64,000 nucleotides of DNA from Chrysophaeum taylorii (lineage: Eukaryota > Sar > Pelagophyceae > Pelagomonadales > Pelagomonadaceae), in contig JAQMWT010000075.1 of NCBI GenBank assembly GCA_029834535.1, forward strand, positions 1 to 64,000, given 5' to 3'. Below are positions 52,277 to 61,087 of the stretch, one piece after another (position 1 is the stretch's first letter; each line of letters opens with the position of its first letter). A program made the position numbers and the translations under genes. Under the pieces are notes generated by a model, which did not search any database, was not told the origin of the DNA, and worked only from the letters and a program-made list of their open reading frames with translations.

Positions 52277-52627
52277 CTATCGAGGAGGTCCCTCGAGCGC
52301 CGCACTGGCGCTGTTGAGGGGCGTGCGCTTCTTCACGACGCAGAGGTAGTCATCGATGAGCGTCATCGCGTATTGGCACGAGTCCAGACCGACCGTGATC
52401 CTCTGCATTGGTCTGTCCTTGACCGCGCTGCTTGCGTCCAAGGCAATGTAGTAGCATTGGGACAGGAGAGCCGAAGCGTCGTCGGCGGCGAGGTCGCCGC
52501 TGGCCTGTACCACCTCGCCGGACGCGAGCCTCAACACCGCCGTTCCCGTTTGGTCTGGGACGAGAGCCAACTCCTCTGCGACCTTGGGCGGGTCCATATC
52601 TTCTGGCGCGCAGCGGGGCGACAACAT
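52277..52627 (-). CDS. LAMTOR4: LAMTOR4-like Ragulator subunit
   Basis: A 116-residue roadblock-type protein. LVPDQTGTAVLRLASGEVVQ and ASGDLAADDASALLS correspond to the I-P-D-Q-x-G and S-S-G-D-L-E-N-D-E segments of LAMTOR4. RITVGLDSCQYAMTLIDDYL followed by CVVKK matches its C-terminal strand pair. LAMTOR4 is part of the Ragulator complex that anchors Rag GTPases and mTORC1 at lysosomes. The start at 52627 is the first ATG; an internal ATG (MDPPKVAEEL) is possible. It is divergent from the PDZ gene, with 130 bp between the two ATGs. Small protein, but the alignment covers nearly its whole length. Confidence 0.8.
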   Translation of the reverse strand: MLSPRCAPEDMDPPKVAEELALVPDQTGTAVLRLASGEVVQASGDLAADDASALLSQCYYIALDASSAVKDRPMQRITVGLDSCQYAMTLIDDYLCVVKKRTPLNSASAALEGPPR

Positions 52628-52757
52628 CCGGTGTCGCCGAGCGCTCTGTACGAGATTCCCGGTTCACTGTTCCGGATGATCCAGGAAGAGGCAACGACTT
52701 TTCCGGTTCAAAGAAAGCTTTGGCGGTTGGCTTTGGCGTTGTTGTTGGTAGTAACAC

Positions 52758-53782
52758 ATGGAGGACACGGACGTCACGCCGCCCAAGGCGGTCCAGACAG
52801 TAGGTCTTGCTGTGATGACGTGACTCGCGCGCAGACCTTCTATGACTGGAAGTCCCCCGGCGTGCGGCTCGCCAAGCAGCCCAAGCAGACGGTTGCCATC
52901 TCGCACCCAGCGCTGCGGTCCGTCGTCAACACGTCCCCGCCCAAGGCGAGCCGCTCCGATTTCACGCCGCTCTCGAAGCGCGTCGCGGCCGAGAACGTCT
53001 TACGGGACGCCAAGATCGGCGAGGCGTACGCCGCGCGCCGCGACGCGCTCGACAAGGCCGGCAAGCTCTTTGACGTCGTGTTCGAGGCCCCTGGCCAGCT
53101 CGGCTTCAAGATCCTCCTTGCTCGCAGTAAGCGCTCGACCCGCCGCCGCGTCCTTGTCGACGAGACTTTCGACTCGTGCGTCGCCTACGACATACTGAGG
53201 CCTCGCGACGAGATCGTCGCCATCGACGGCGACCTTCTCATCGAGATGGACCCCGAGGCCTTTAGCGAGCTCGTCACACGCCTCCGCACCAAGCGTCCTC
53301 TTGAGCTCACCTTTGCCAAGGGCGCCGGCCGCGACGAAGCCTTCAAAGACCAATGCGACCAACGTGTGTCTCGAAGACGATAAAAATGATAACGTGCCGA
53401 GCAGGCCGCCGCGCCTCCCGTCTCCTCGCGACCTCGAGCGATGTCACCCCCATCGCGGAGCAAACCTATGTCAATGCGCCCGAGCCCGACGACCAAGCCA
53501 GAGTCCCATTCTGCGGCGCCATATGCGCGGGCGTCACCATTTACGCCTGCGATTACAACATCGAGGTCTGCCACTTTACTTCAACCATCGCCCGACCGTT
53601 CTGGCCCACAGGTCAACGACGCAGACTACAATGAGCCTCTACCCGTCACCAACACCCAACAGACCGTCTTGAATATCCCAAAGGACGCGGACTACAATGA
53701 ACCTTTACCCACCACCAACACAAAACAAACCGTCAAGAATATCCCCGAGGATATGACTTTCGACGGAGAAAACGACGACTAG
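52758..53782 (+). CDS. PDZ-domain protein with ultrashort introns and C-terminal 22-aa repeats
   Basis: Exon 1 (52758-52799, MEDTDVTPPKAVQT) is joined through a 35-nt intron (52800-52834) to exon 2, which encodes a PDZ-like domain: LFDVVFEAPGQLGFKILLA, then RPRDEIVAIDGDLLIEMDPEAF and RPLELTFAKG. A second short intron of 39 nt (53366-53404) is proposed because it keeps the frame. It leads into a Ser/Pro/Thr-rich tail ending with two perfect-register 22-residue repeats (DADYNEPLP...TVxNIP at 53618-53683 and 53684-53749). If that intron is not used the protein stops at 53383. Scaffold function is inferred. Predicted 316 residues. Confidence 0.65.
52800..52834 (+). other. 35-nt intron
   Basis: Starts GTAGGTCTTG and ends GCGCGCAG. 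It contains an in-frame-breaking TGA, which supports its removal. Shortest intron in the window. Confidence 0.65.
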
Positions 53783-54089
53783 GCGGACAAACACCAACCA
53801 TCGCGCCCTATGCTGGTGTCTTCTCTCCGGGGTTAACCATATACGACTGCTGCAATGCGGGTCCTCTTCTTATTTGCCGGCTCGGATGGCCATATACGAC
53901 GTCTGCATTTATCCTCTTTTTTGCTTAGCGGCTCGACCTCCCGCCAAACTTTCAACAAGGTCGGTCCCCCTGTTGAGAACCGAGCGCTTTACGCCACCTA
54001 CGTCTACTCGTTCGTTACCCCTCGACACCATCGTTAAGCCGTGGGTATTGCGATTGATTGGCCCGCCGCTTCCGGGGTAAATCATTCTC
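53783..54089. other. Gene-free stretch
   Basis: No gene or repeat recognised. Confidence 0.5.
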
Positions 54090-54900
54090 CCAAATTACAG
54101 TGGCCGGCGCGGCAGGGCCTTTGGTTGAAAGAGGGTTCGACCGAAGCACTTCGAGGTCAAGGTTCGTCTACGCGAAGGCGATGGAATTGCGCGGAGGCTG
54201 GGAGCACCAGGGAATGTTGATGCACCTCCGAAATCAGGTGCTTCTTTTGGGATGCTCCTTTCGACCCCTCTTCGCGACGATCGGTCGAACTGCTCGCCCT
54301 TCACGATCATCCGGGTGGTCCCGTATTTCATTCGCTCGTTCCCCCGAGCGCGCGCATCGAGTCCTCGACACCGGTGTGCGCTTCTTCTAAACGATCATTA
54401 CGCCGCTGCTGTTGACTTCGACGGTTGGTCTCGCGTTCCCGCTCGCAACATCGCAGCCTCGTCTCCAGCTCGTATAGCTTCCCTGCGGCTCTCGCGCTTT
54501 GCGACATCACGCAGACGAGCAGCCTCGCGTTCGTGCTCGAGCTCGCGCATCGAGTCCTCGTTGCCAGCTTGCGCTTCTTCTAAACGATCATCGCGCCGCT
54601 GCGCATAAGCAATACGATTGGCCTCGCGTCGACGCTCCAGTAGAGTCGATGCATCCTCATCGCGGCAGCAGCTTCACGACGGGCGGCCCGCAAACATTCC
54701 ACCTTGTCGCGATTGACCACACGTTCGCGCTCGAGAAGGCGATCGTCTCGAACGCGCCACGAGCGGTTCCAGGCATCGATGGCGCCCTGGTACACTTTCT
54801 CGTCGCCATTCCAATCCTGGGCGAGGACACTCGAATACCAGTTCCTTTTTCAAAGAAATTGCGCCTCTTTCTTTTTCCCGCTTAATTCCGGCGGCGGGCA
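54090..54900 (-). pseudogene. Frameshifted coiled-coil ORF with internal repeats
   Basis: The minus strand encodes highly charged helical sequence: AWNRSWRVRDDRLLERERV, then RREANRIAYAQRRDDRLEEAQAGNEDSM, then, in another frame about 190 nt later, QRRNDRLEEAHTGVEDSM. The near-identical DNA around TGATCGTTTAGAAGAAGCGC at about 54383 and 54580 (plus-strand coordinates) shows a duplicated unit. Stops and a frame change between the units mean it is broken. No family assigned. Confidence 0.5.
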
Positions 54901-55082
54901 TCGCTCCGCGGAATGCACGAAATCCGGCGTTCCACGCAGCATGATCAGCAAGATGATCGACGTTTCATAGAAATAGATGCGAAAAAAATTCTCATATTCT
55001 TCTTCTTCTAGCAAGTAAAAATAAAATGCGGAAGAACACCGTTACCGAGGCAGGACGCTGGGGACGCAGGGGGCAGACAGAC

Positions 55083-55170
55083 GGGTCTACGCCCTCAGGC
55101 ACATCCTTCATACCCCACAAACTAACTAACTAACTTCAGACCTCTCCCGAGCATGGGAGCCAGGCCGGAC
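55083..55170. mobile_element. Junction of two LINE 3' ends
   Basis: A TTTAAA-family phrase (CTCAGGCACATCCTTCATACCCCACAAA, about 55088-55115) abuts an inverted (AGTT)n LINE end (CTAACTAACTAACTTCAGACC, with the CTCCCGAGCATGGGAG hairpin, 55119-55165). The second copy is reduced to about 50 bp. Confidence 0.7.
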
Positions 55171-55290
55171 ATGCAGGAGCCGACCCTCTTTGTATCTTGA
55201 CAGACAGATCTTCTCTTCGAGAGGGCTAGTTTTTCAACCAAAGGATTATCTGTGTTAGACATACCTCCCCCCTCCCCCCCCTGTGGCACG

Positions 55291-56349
55291 ATGCTGACGT
55301 GCCCGTGCATGTCAGCTGTTCGCTGTGGACGATGTCGCGGCGAGTGGTCTTCGAACGTGAAGGTGCTGGTGGTGGCCATCGTGCTTTTCACGCTCATGAC
55401 GATGGTGCAGTTCGTGGCCGCCATCGTTGCACACAGCGGTGCGCTCCTCGTGGATTGCGCTTCGATGCTCGCCGACGCGATGAGCTATATGGGTAACTTG
55501 TACACCGAGTGCAAGGGCGGGAAAGAAGACGAGGCTGTGCTCGCACATCGGGCGCTCGTCAGCACGGGACTCTCGATCGTCGTTCTCTACGGGATCACGA
55601 TCTGGGGTTTATCGAGTGCGACGGCAGTGCTGCTACAGCGTCCCGTCAAAGACGACCTCGAGGCGACGACAGTTCTGATTTTTGGGCTTATCGGCGTAGT
55701 CGTCGACGCTTTCACGTTGCTTGCGTTTCGGGTTTGGGGAAGCGACATCAAAGAACCTGGTTTCACCTCCCAGGGCAACTCTAGGGTCATTTTCAGGATG
55801 GGCTCGATGGGCTCTGGCTACTCGCACACCCATACAGTCTCCAGCCTCACGCGCGGCGAGTCGGTGTACATGAACATGTGCTCCGCGCTCACTCACGTCT
55901 TGGCCGACGCAGTGCGCTCGATGACCGCCATTACCCTCGGCGTTGTCGTTCTCACCAACCGCTCGCTCAACGGCTCAGTCTGCGATGCATATGCGACCCT
56001 CATTGTCGCGCTTACTATCATCCTAGGCAACATCCCGCTACTGCGGAGATGGAGCCGCGCGGTTAACCTCTTCTTTTCTTTTGGCGACAAGCCCGTCCGC
56101 ACCGATACTGGATGCAATCCGATGCACGAACACCACACGCGCCGGGTGCGTCAGGACAGCATATGCGACGAAATGGAGAACCCAAGGAGCCCAGGCCAGG
56201 GCACGCGCCCGGGGCGTCAGGACTGCATATGCGACGAGATGGAGAAGCCAAGGAGCCCAGGCCAAGGCGGCGATGCCGCTTTGCCTAGACCCGTGGATTT
56301 ATCACCCGAATTATCCGGAAGATTGCGGGTACCACCTGGGTCACCCTAG
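55291..56349 (+). CDS. Cation diffusion facilitator (CDF)-like transporter with C-terminal repeats
   Basis: A protein of about 352 residues. Six transmembrane helices are apparent: VKVLVVAIVLFTLMTMVQFVAAIVA; then GALLVDCASMLADAMSYMGNL, with the Asp residues of the CDF TM2 metal site. A third is ALVSTGLSIVVLYGITIWGL and a fourth TVLIFGLIGVVVDAFTLLAF. After a loop, the TM5 H-x-x-x-D pair is in ALTHVLADAVRSM and TM6 is YATLIVALTIILGNIPLL. CDF proteins export Zn, Mn or related ions. The His-rich loop is short (SHTHT). The cytosolic tail is not the usual ferredoxin-like domain but two 22-residue repeats (TRRVRQDSICDEMEN..., 56137-56202 and 56203-56268), each with a Cys. The ATG at 55291 was chosen; open frame begins upstream only at TTG. 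Confidence 0.75.
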   Translation: MLTCPCMSAVRCGRCRGEWSSNVKVLVVAIVLFTLMTMVQFVAAIVAHSGALLVDCASMLADAMSYMGNLYTECKGGKEDEAVLAHRALVSTGLSIVVLYGITIWGLSSATAVLLQRPVKDDLEATTVLIFGLIGVVVDAFTLLAFRVWGSDIKEPGFTSQGNSRVIFRMGSMGSGYSHTHTVSSLTRGESVYMNMCSALTHVLADAVRSMTAITLGVVVLTNRSLNGSVCDAYATLIVALTIILGNIPLLRRWSRAVNLFFSFGDKPVRTDTGCNPMHEHHTRRVRQDSICDEMENPRSPGQGTRPGRQDCICDEMEKPRSPGQGGDAALPRPVDLSPELSGRLRVPPGSP

Positions 56350-56723
56350 GTTCCTGATGTGCCTTCTGTAGCCTGCGGTTGACACCCGCCCTTCCCACGC
56401 CTTCATTGACCTGGTTTTGAACCTGACCTCTCCGATTTTAGCATTATTAGTACAGCGTTGGGAATTCACTTTAGCAAGTGAACGTGAACCACTTCAATAC
56501 GGTCGCAATTCTGGTGAGGTGATTTGAAGTGAACACGTCACCCCACGTGGCTAAAGTGAACCTTGGTGAAGTGAACGTCACTTTTTTTTTTTTTTTAGCC
56601 AGGAACGCGCCCCGTCAGTTCCGTGCCCCCCGCCCGCTATTGGTTAGGTCGGGTGCTCTTAGTCTCATTCGCGTTTCCGGGCGAAGGAGGAGTGACAGTG
56701 GATGGTGTTCGGTATTTCTCGTC

Positions 56724-57020
56724 TTAGGCGACGCGAACGACCTCGGTATCTTCGTCTTGTTCTTCCTCATCAGACCCCATCTCCGCAGAGTCTTCGGGGA
56801 TGGTGCTTCCGGCGTTTTTGAACTTGGTCTCGGCGAGATCGCTATGCTTGATCCGGGCCGCCGCAACGAAATTCTTCTTAATGTGCAGTACGGCAACTTT
56901 GTCCGTTTTGTACGCGCCGAGCAACACGTTTCTCTGGTTTTTATCATCCAGATTCGCCGGGCGTGTTCGACGTCAGCATCGACATCGGCTTTTTCTTGAG
57001 CTTCTCCTTCTCCTTCTGTT
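56724..57020 (-). pseudogene. Coding remnant in TIR element B
   Basis: Minus-strand sequence reads KEKEKLKKKPMSMLTSNTPG in one frame and, after a shift near 56930, NVLLGAYKTDKVAVLHIKKN through an acidic end and TAA. It looks like the C-terminal part of a protein but no family is recognised. Confidence 0.4.
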
Positions 57021-57037
57021 CCGCGTTTTCCTCCTCA

Positions 57038-57345
57038 ACTAACTAACTAACTAACTTCAGACCTCTCCCGAGCATGGGAGCCAGGCCGGACCGACAGGAG
57101 CCAGTCCGGAATCACGGGCCTGTAGACGAGGAGCGCCGAAAGGTCGGTCGGCGGAGAGTGACCATCAAGCTTGTCGCCATGCGACGAGGAGACCGCGATG
57201 TGACTGACAACCAACTCGTCGATAACCTTCCGTCTTCGCCCCCCGGCCATACCCCGTCCCACTGTGAACGTTCCGGCTGCCAACCGGCCCGCCCGGGAGG
57301 CGACTAGGTGCCAACCTACGCCGGGAGGGCGGATGCCCTCGCAAG
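57038..57345 (-). mobile_element. (AGTT)n LINE 3' end inside TIR element B
   Basis: On the minus strand the 3' UTR runs from about 57345 to the CTCCC...GGGAG hairpin and a tail of about five AGTT units ending at 57038. It shares the terminal 50 bp with the copy at 9225-9275. Confidence 0.65.
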
Positions 57346-57612
57346 GCTCAGGATTCATGAGGCACCGTCCTCCATCGCAACCGTAGTCGGGCGATCAGGG
57401 TAAGGTTTTCCTCCTCATCATCAACATTATCCTCCACAACCGGTAGCACGGCTCGACTTCGCTCATCAAGACGGGCCAGGGTCAGGCCATCAGCCAAAGT
57501 GAATGAACATGAAGTGAACACTGGGCTTCGGACACAAAATTTCAGTGAAGTGAAATGAAGTGATCTTAATCCAGTGAACCTAGTGAAGTGAGCCCAGTGA
57601 ATTCCCAACACT

Positions 57613-58026
57613 GATTATTACAAAAAAATAATGAATTTATTTTATTTTTTTTTTTTGAAGTTCTGAGAGGTGGGTGCGGTCTAATTAGTACGATGGTATG
57701 AGACCATTCCGCCTCACCACATGCTACGAGCGTGAGCAAGAAGAGCTCCTAACTTCTCAGGCGCTTTAAAATACATGCTAGCTTTCACGCGAGCAGAGTG
57801 ACAAAGCTACCGCCGTCTACATAGTAGGAATCTGCATCTTATGCGGTGGATTAAACTGATAGCGGGAATGAAGGTAGGGGTGGGATGACAGGTCGGCTGC
57901 GCATGTACTGGAAGTGGTGCTGGACACTCCTGCAATTGCTATGGCCTCCACGAACGAAACGCGTGGCTCCACGAGTTATACAACTCGGGTGACAAACATG
58001 ACAATCTTCGCCAAGTAGCGACCAAC
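57613..58026. other. Gene-free stretch
   Basis: AT-rich start with a T10 run (57645-57654); a short imperfect palindrome near 57680-57705 (GGTCTAATTAG...GAGACC). No gene. Confidence 0.45.
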
Positions 58027-59100
58027 GTGCCAGATCCCGACGTTTACGACGAAGACGACGACGACGGCGACCTCACGATCGATCCGACACTCAAGCACTC
58101 CTTTGAAAAGGTCTTCCTCTTTGAGAACGGCGACGGCGTCAAGTGGTTCCAGTCTCCTGCTCCCCAGACGCTCAAGATTGGCAAGCAGCACCTAGGCTTC
58201 GGGGACTCGGACAATTTTCTTATTCAGGTCGAGGACCTCCGCGATGTCATGGGGATTTGGCTCCCTCCTCAACAGTTCCTAATTGAGGTTGACCACTCGC
58301 CGGGACACGACAAGTTCTAACCTGACGGCCTCAATGTCAACGACATTTCCGCCGGCGTCGGCGGCAAGACGTAGCGCCTCCTCCGAACCTCGACTAAACT
58401 CGATGCGGCCTACATCGGGCCCCATCCAGCCATCTTCGAACTAAAGGTCGGCAGCGGCAAGGGCAAGCTGCAAAAGGTGGTCCGTTTATGGAACGTCAAG
58501 CTCGACCCCGGCCAAGACTAGCACATGATATTCCAGCCGGGTGATCCGCCGCCATTGCAGCAACCCGACTGGAAGCCCGAGGCCTACGTCGGCAAAGCGA
58601 GGGGCATCGACCAGGCTATTTTCGAGCGCAGTTGGTTTGATCCCGAGAAGCCGCTCTCGTATTTCTCGCGCCGTGGCCTGATCGACAAGTTCGGCGACGT
58701 CGTTCCAAGGACCTCAACCAAGGACATCCTCGGGAATTGCCCGGGCTTCAAACCACGAGCTCAACGTCCTCCAGCAGCTCGTCCTTGACCGTGGCCACAT
58801 CCTACTCTCGTCGCCGAAATGCAATGCTGACATAACACTGGAACAGAAAGTGAGATGGCGCGCTGAGAACGCGAGCGCGTCTTCGACAGTATTGGCCCTC
58901 AAAACCTTCCGCCTCTCCGGTTCATGCGGTTCTCTCGCGTCGCTCGGGCGTACAAACTCGTCCACCGCTCCAAAGACGGGGGACCGTCGAGTTCGAACAT
59001 GCAAAAACCGAGCGACAATGAGAGGCTGCGCGTCTCAAGCGCAATTACGCCTCCCATGGCGCGATCGACGCGTCAATTCTATCCACGGTGACTCTGGAAG
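58027..59100 (+). pseudogene. Decayed DDE-type transposase
   Basis: Protein-like sequence runs through several in-frame stops: KVFLFENGDGVKWF; LDAAYIGPHPAIFELKVG after 58390; then FERSWFDPEKPLSYF and DILGNCPGFK at 58620-58750. After a frame change come HELNVLQQLVLDRGHILLSSPKCNADIT (58755-58840) and FMRFSRVARAYKLVHR (58922-58970). The order (G-N-C-P-D-F, E-x-x-x-L, S-P-K-x-H/N, then R-x-x-R-x-x-R-A-Y) resembles the C-terminal half of the DDE endonuclease family common in fungal and algal transposons. At least four stops and two frameshifts make it a relic. Confidence 0.55.
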
Positions 59101-59127
59101 ATAACGTCGCTGACTAGCCATGTTAAT

Positions 59128-59366
59128 GACCCTGGTGATGACAAACCTTCGCCTGTCCCACGGCTCGGCGATGATCCCGACTAGGCCTCGCATACCCATC
59201 TACGCCGCTCAGGCATATCCTTCACACCCCCACACAACGCACCAATGCTTCAAGCACCCACAAGCACCCCCCCCTCTTAGCAGCAGACCTTTAAAAACCT
59301 TCCGAGCACCCGCACGCACCCCCCCCCCCCCTATCAGCAGTCGACATTTAAAGACCCTGGTGATGA
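59128..59366 (+). mobile_element. Nested TTTAAA-family inserts with 15-bp target duplication
   Basis: GACCCTGGTGATGAC occurs at 59128-59142 and again at 59352-59366, flanking a block that ends TTTAAA. Inside, AAACCTTC is itself duplicated around a second copy (about 59151-59294) that starts in the coding tail (GCCTGTCCCACGGCTCGGCG) and ends CTTTAAA. The simplest history is a first insertion at the GAC site followed by a second insertion into its 5' part. Confidence 0.7.
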
Positions 59367-60072
59367 CCTCGGCACACGAAAAAGCGTGGGGAGAGGGCAA
59401 AAGGAATAGTCCCCTCGCGTATCGGGGCCGCTCTGCCGCCCGACTTGAATCGCTTCCGACCGCTGGCGGCAGGTAGGGCGACGAAATTGGACTCGCTATA
59501 CGGTCGCCAACTTCAGGCATAGTGTATATATGTCATACAGGCTCGCCCCGGGGTTACTTGTACCTTCAGCCCAAGAGCACCCCCTCAGAGGCCCGAACGA
59601 AACTCCGGTCCAAATCGACCGATTCCCCCCTCAAAAAAAAACGCAGACCCAGGTTGGTTTTATTGTCGAATGAGCTTGTATTATCTTGGTAAATACAAGG
59701 CATTCTGCCAGTTCCACATACCCGCAGCGGCCTGGTACTCCCTCGCTAAAAACCGTGCAACTGGCGGCAACAAATCAACTCGTCCTCAATCCCCCTTTCT
59801 ACCCCCCTCGTCTCATCGCCCGGTGACCCTACTCCCACGCGCCATGGCGGGCATAGCCTACGTGCCTAGATAGGTAGCTAGTTAGTAAATACATGCTACT
59901 CGCAGCTAAATCGACGCTGAGCCTACAATGATAGCAAAAGTATGGGAGAAGAAAATCAATAAACGAAAGCCCTCGCGCTTGGTTCACGTCGTGAGCCAAA
60001 CCTCTTGAACAAGTTGCGCACGATAAACCATGCTTAACATACGGCGAAGTGCTAGTATGTACCGCATGAGTG
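59367..60072. other. Gene-free stretch
   Basis: No gene seen. A short palindromic run CCTAGATAGGTAGCTAGTTAG lies at about 59868-59888, and TTTTATTGTCGAATG near 59659. Confidence 0.45.
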
Positions 60073-60846
60073 TCAACGCGTGGCAACGGGGCCAGGTTCG
60101 ATTTCGAAGCTAATGCCAGCCTCTTCGTCCTCACCCCGGAGCGTGCACTCCTTGGTGGCGAAGAGGGCACGTCGACCCCCGGGGCGGTAGTAGCACGAGT
60201 AGAGGATGAGCTGGAAGAAGGCAAGAAGAACGCCGAGGATGGACGGCAGGAAAATGAAGAGGTCGCCGAGCGCGTAGGAGTAGGCCGTCCAGCAGGCCGA
60301 GCAGGTCAAGGTGCCGACAGTGAGACTCAGAGGCATGAACTCGACGGATTTAGTGCGGATCACCATACACGCCACGTTGAGGGGACTCGCGTACATAATG
60401 ATGTTGAGGGCGCACGCGGCGATGCCGACGAACGACGCTTCGGGCGTCGCGCCCCCGAGCCGCGGAAACGGCACGACGTGCGCCACAACGAGCACCATGC
60501 CGAAGGCCGCGCAGGCACTCGCGATGTGCTGCGCGCACTTGTGCGTCGAGGAAAATCTCACGAAAATTGCGCAGTACGTTGCTTCGAGCGCGGCGCCGAG
60601 GGCGTTGGTGACGAGGGGCTCGACGAGCCCCGGCAACATCGAAGTGTAGGCGACCCAGAAAGAGCACTGGATCAGCGAAATGACGTAGGGTGAGTGGTCG
60701 AAATTCAGGACCGACCCCTCGGCGACGATTCGCCGAAACGTCGTCGACGCGGGCGACATGAAAAGAACGAGCGCGCCGGCGGCGCCGAACCAGCCGAAAC
60801 TGATAACTATAGGCGACGTCGCATCTTGCGAGCCCCACCAGCTCAT
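60073..60846 (-). CDS. SWEET-family sugar transporter
   Basis: A 257-residue protein with seven predicted helices and two MtN3/saliva repeats, the SWEET architecture. Repeat 1 has SPASTTFRRIVAEGSVLNFD, SPYVISLIQCSFWVAYTSML and a following helix. Repeat 2 has YASPLNVACMVIRTKSVEFM, PLSLTVGTLTCSACWTAYSY and a DLFIFLPSILGVLLAFFQLILY helix; the SP and PL prolines that begin each repeat are present. SWEETs are uniporters for mono- and disaccharides at plasma or endomembranes. The C-terminal tail is short and acidic. Single exon, ATG at 60846. Confidence 0.9.
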   Translation of the reverse strand: MSWWGSQDATSPIVISFGWFGAAGALVLFMSPASTTFRRIVAEGSVLNFDHSPYVISLIQCSFWVAYTSMLPGLVEPLVTNALGAALEATYCAIFVRFSSTHKCAQHIASACAAFGMVLVVAHVVPFPRLGGATPEASFVGIAACALNIIMYASPLNVACMVIRTKSVEFMPLSLTVGTLTCSACWTAYSYALGDLFIFLPSILGVLLAFFQLILYSCYYRPGGRRALFATKECTLRGEDEEAGISFEIEPGPVATR

Positions 60847-61087
60847 AATCTAGACCTCGCCTCGGGGAGCGAGCGCCGGCAGCGGCGGTCGGGAAACCGC
60901 GACGGCGCAGAGTCGGCTCGGAGCGCGTCGGTGGTGTGGCAAACAGCGTCGGTCTTCTTGGAAAAGCGTCGCGACGTCGCAGGTCGTGGCTAACGGTTGT
61001 CAAAGGGGCGTCCTCTCTTTTGTGACCGACCGTTGATGAGCCGTTAAGTAGGTTGTTCAAGTTCGGCATACGACACCCACATAGAAG

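Larger units (their letters stand above)
56455..57612 (-). mobile_element. TIR element, copy B (inverted, with internal insert)
   Basis: The termini (GTTGGGAATTCACT ... AGTGAATTCCCAAC) and flanking TTCAC/GTGAA-rich arms match copy A at 49959-50298 in reverse orientation. Arms are 56455-56632 and 57478-57612; the centre (56633-57477) is absent from copy A. It holds coding remnants on the minus strand (an Asp/Glu-rich VVEDNVDDEEENLTL segment at about 57400; KTDKVAVLHIKKNFVAAARI and a DEEEQDED end at 56724-56927) and an inserted (AGTT)n LINE end. Copy A may be an internally deleted derivative, or B may have captured foreign DNA. Confidence 0.65.

Noticed and set aside
52148-53383. One 411-codon plus-strand gene
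   Set aside because: The first half is antisense to LAMTOR4 and the middle runs through an intron of the PDZ gene; only the part from 52835 is coding.
57650-57740. Possible tRNA-like fold near the palindrome
   Set aside because: No T-loop GTTCRANNC or consistent acceptor stem; the palindrome alone is not enough.
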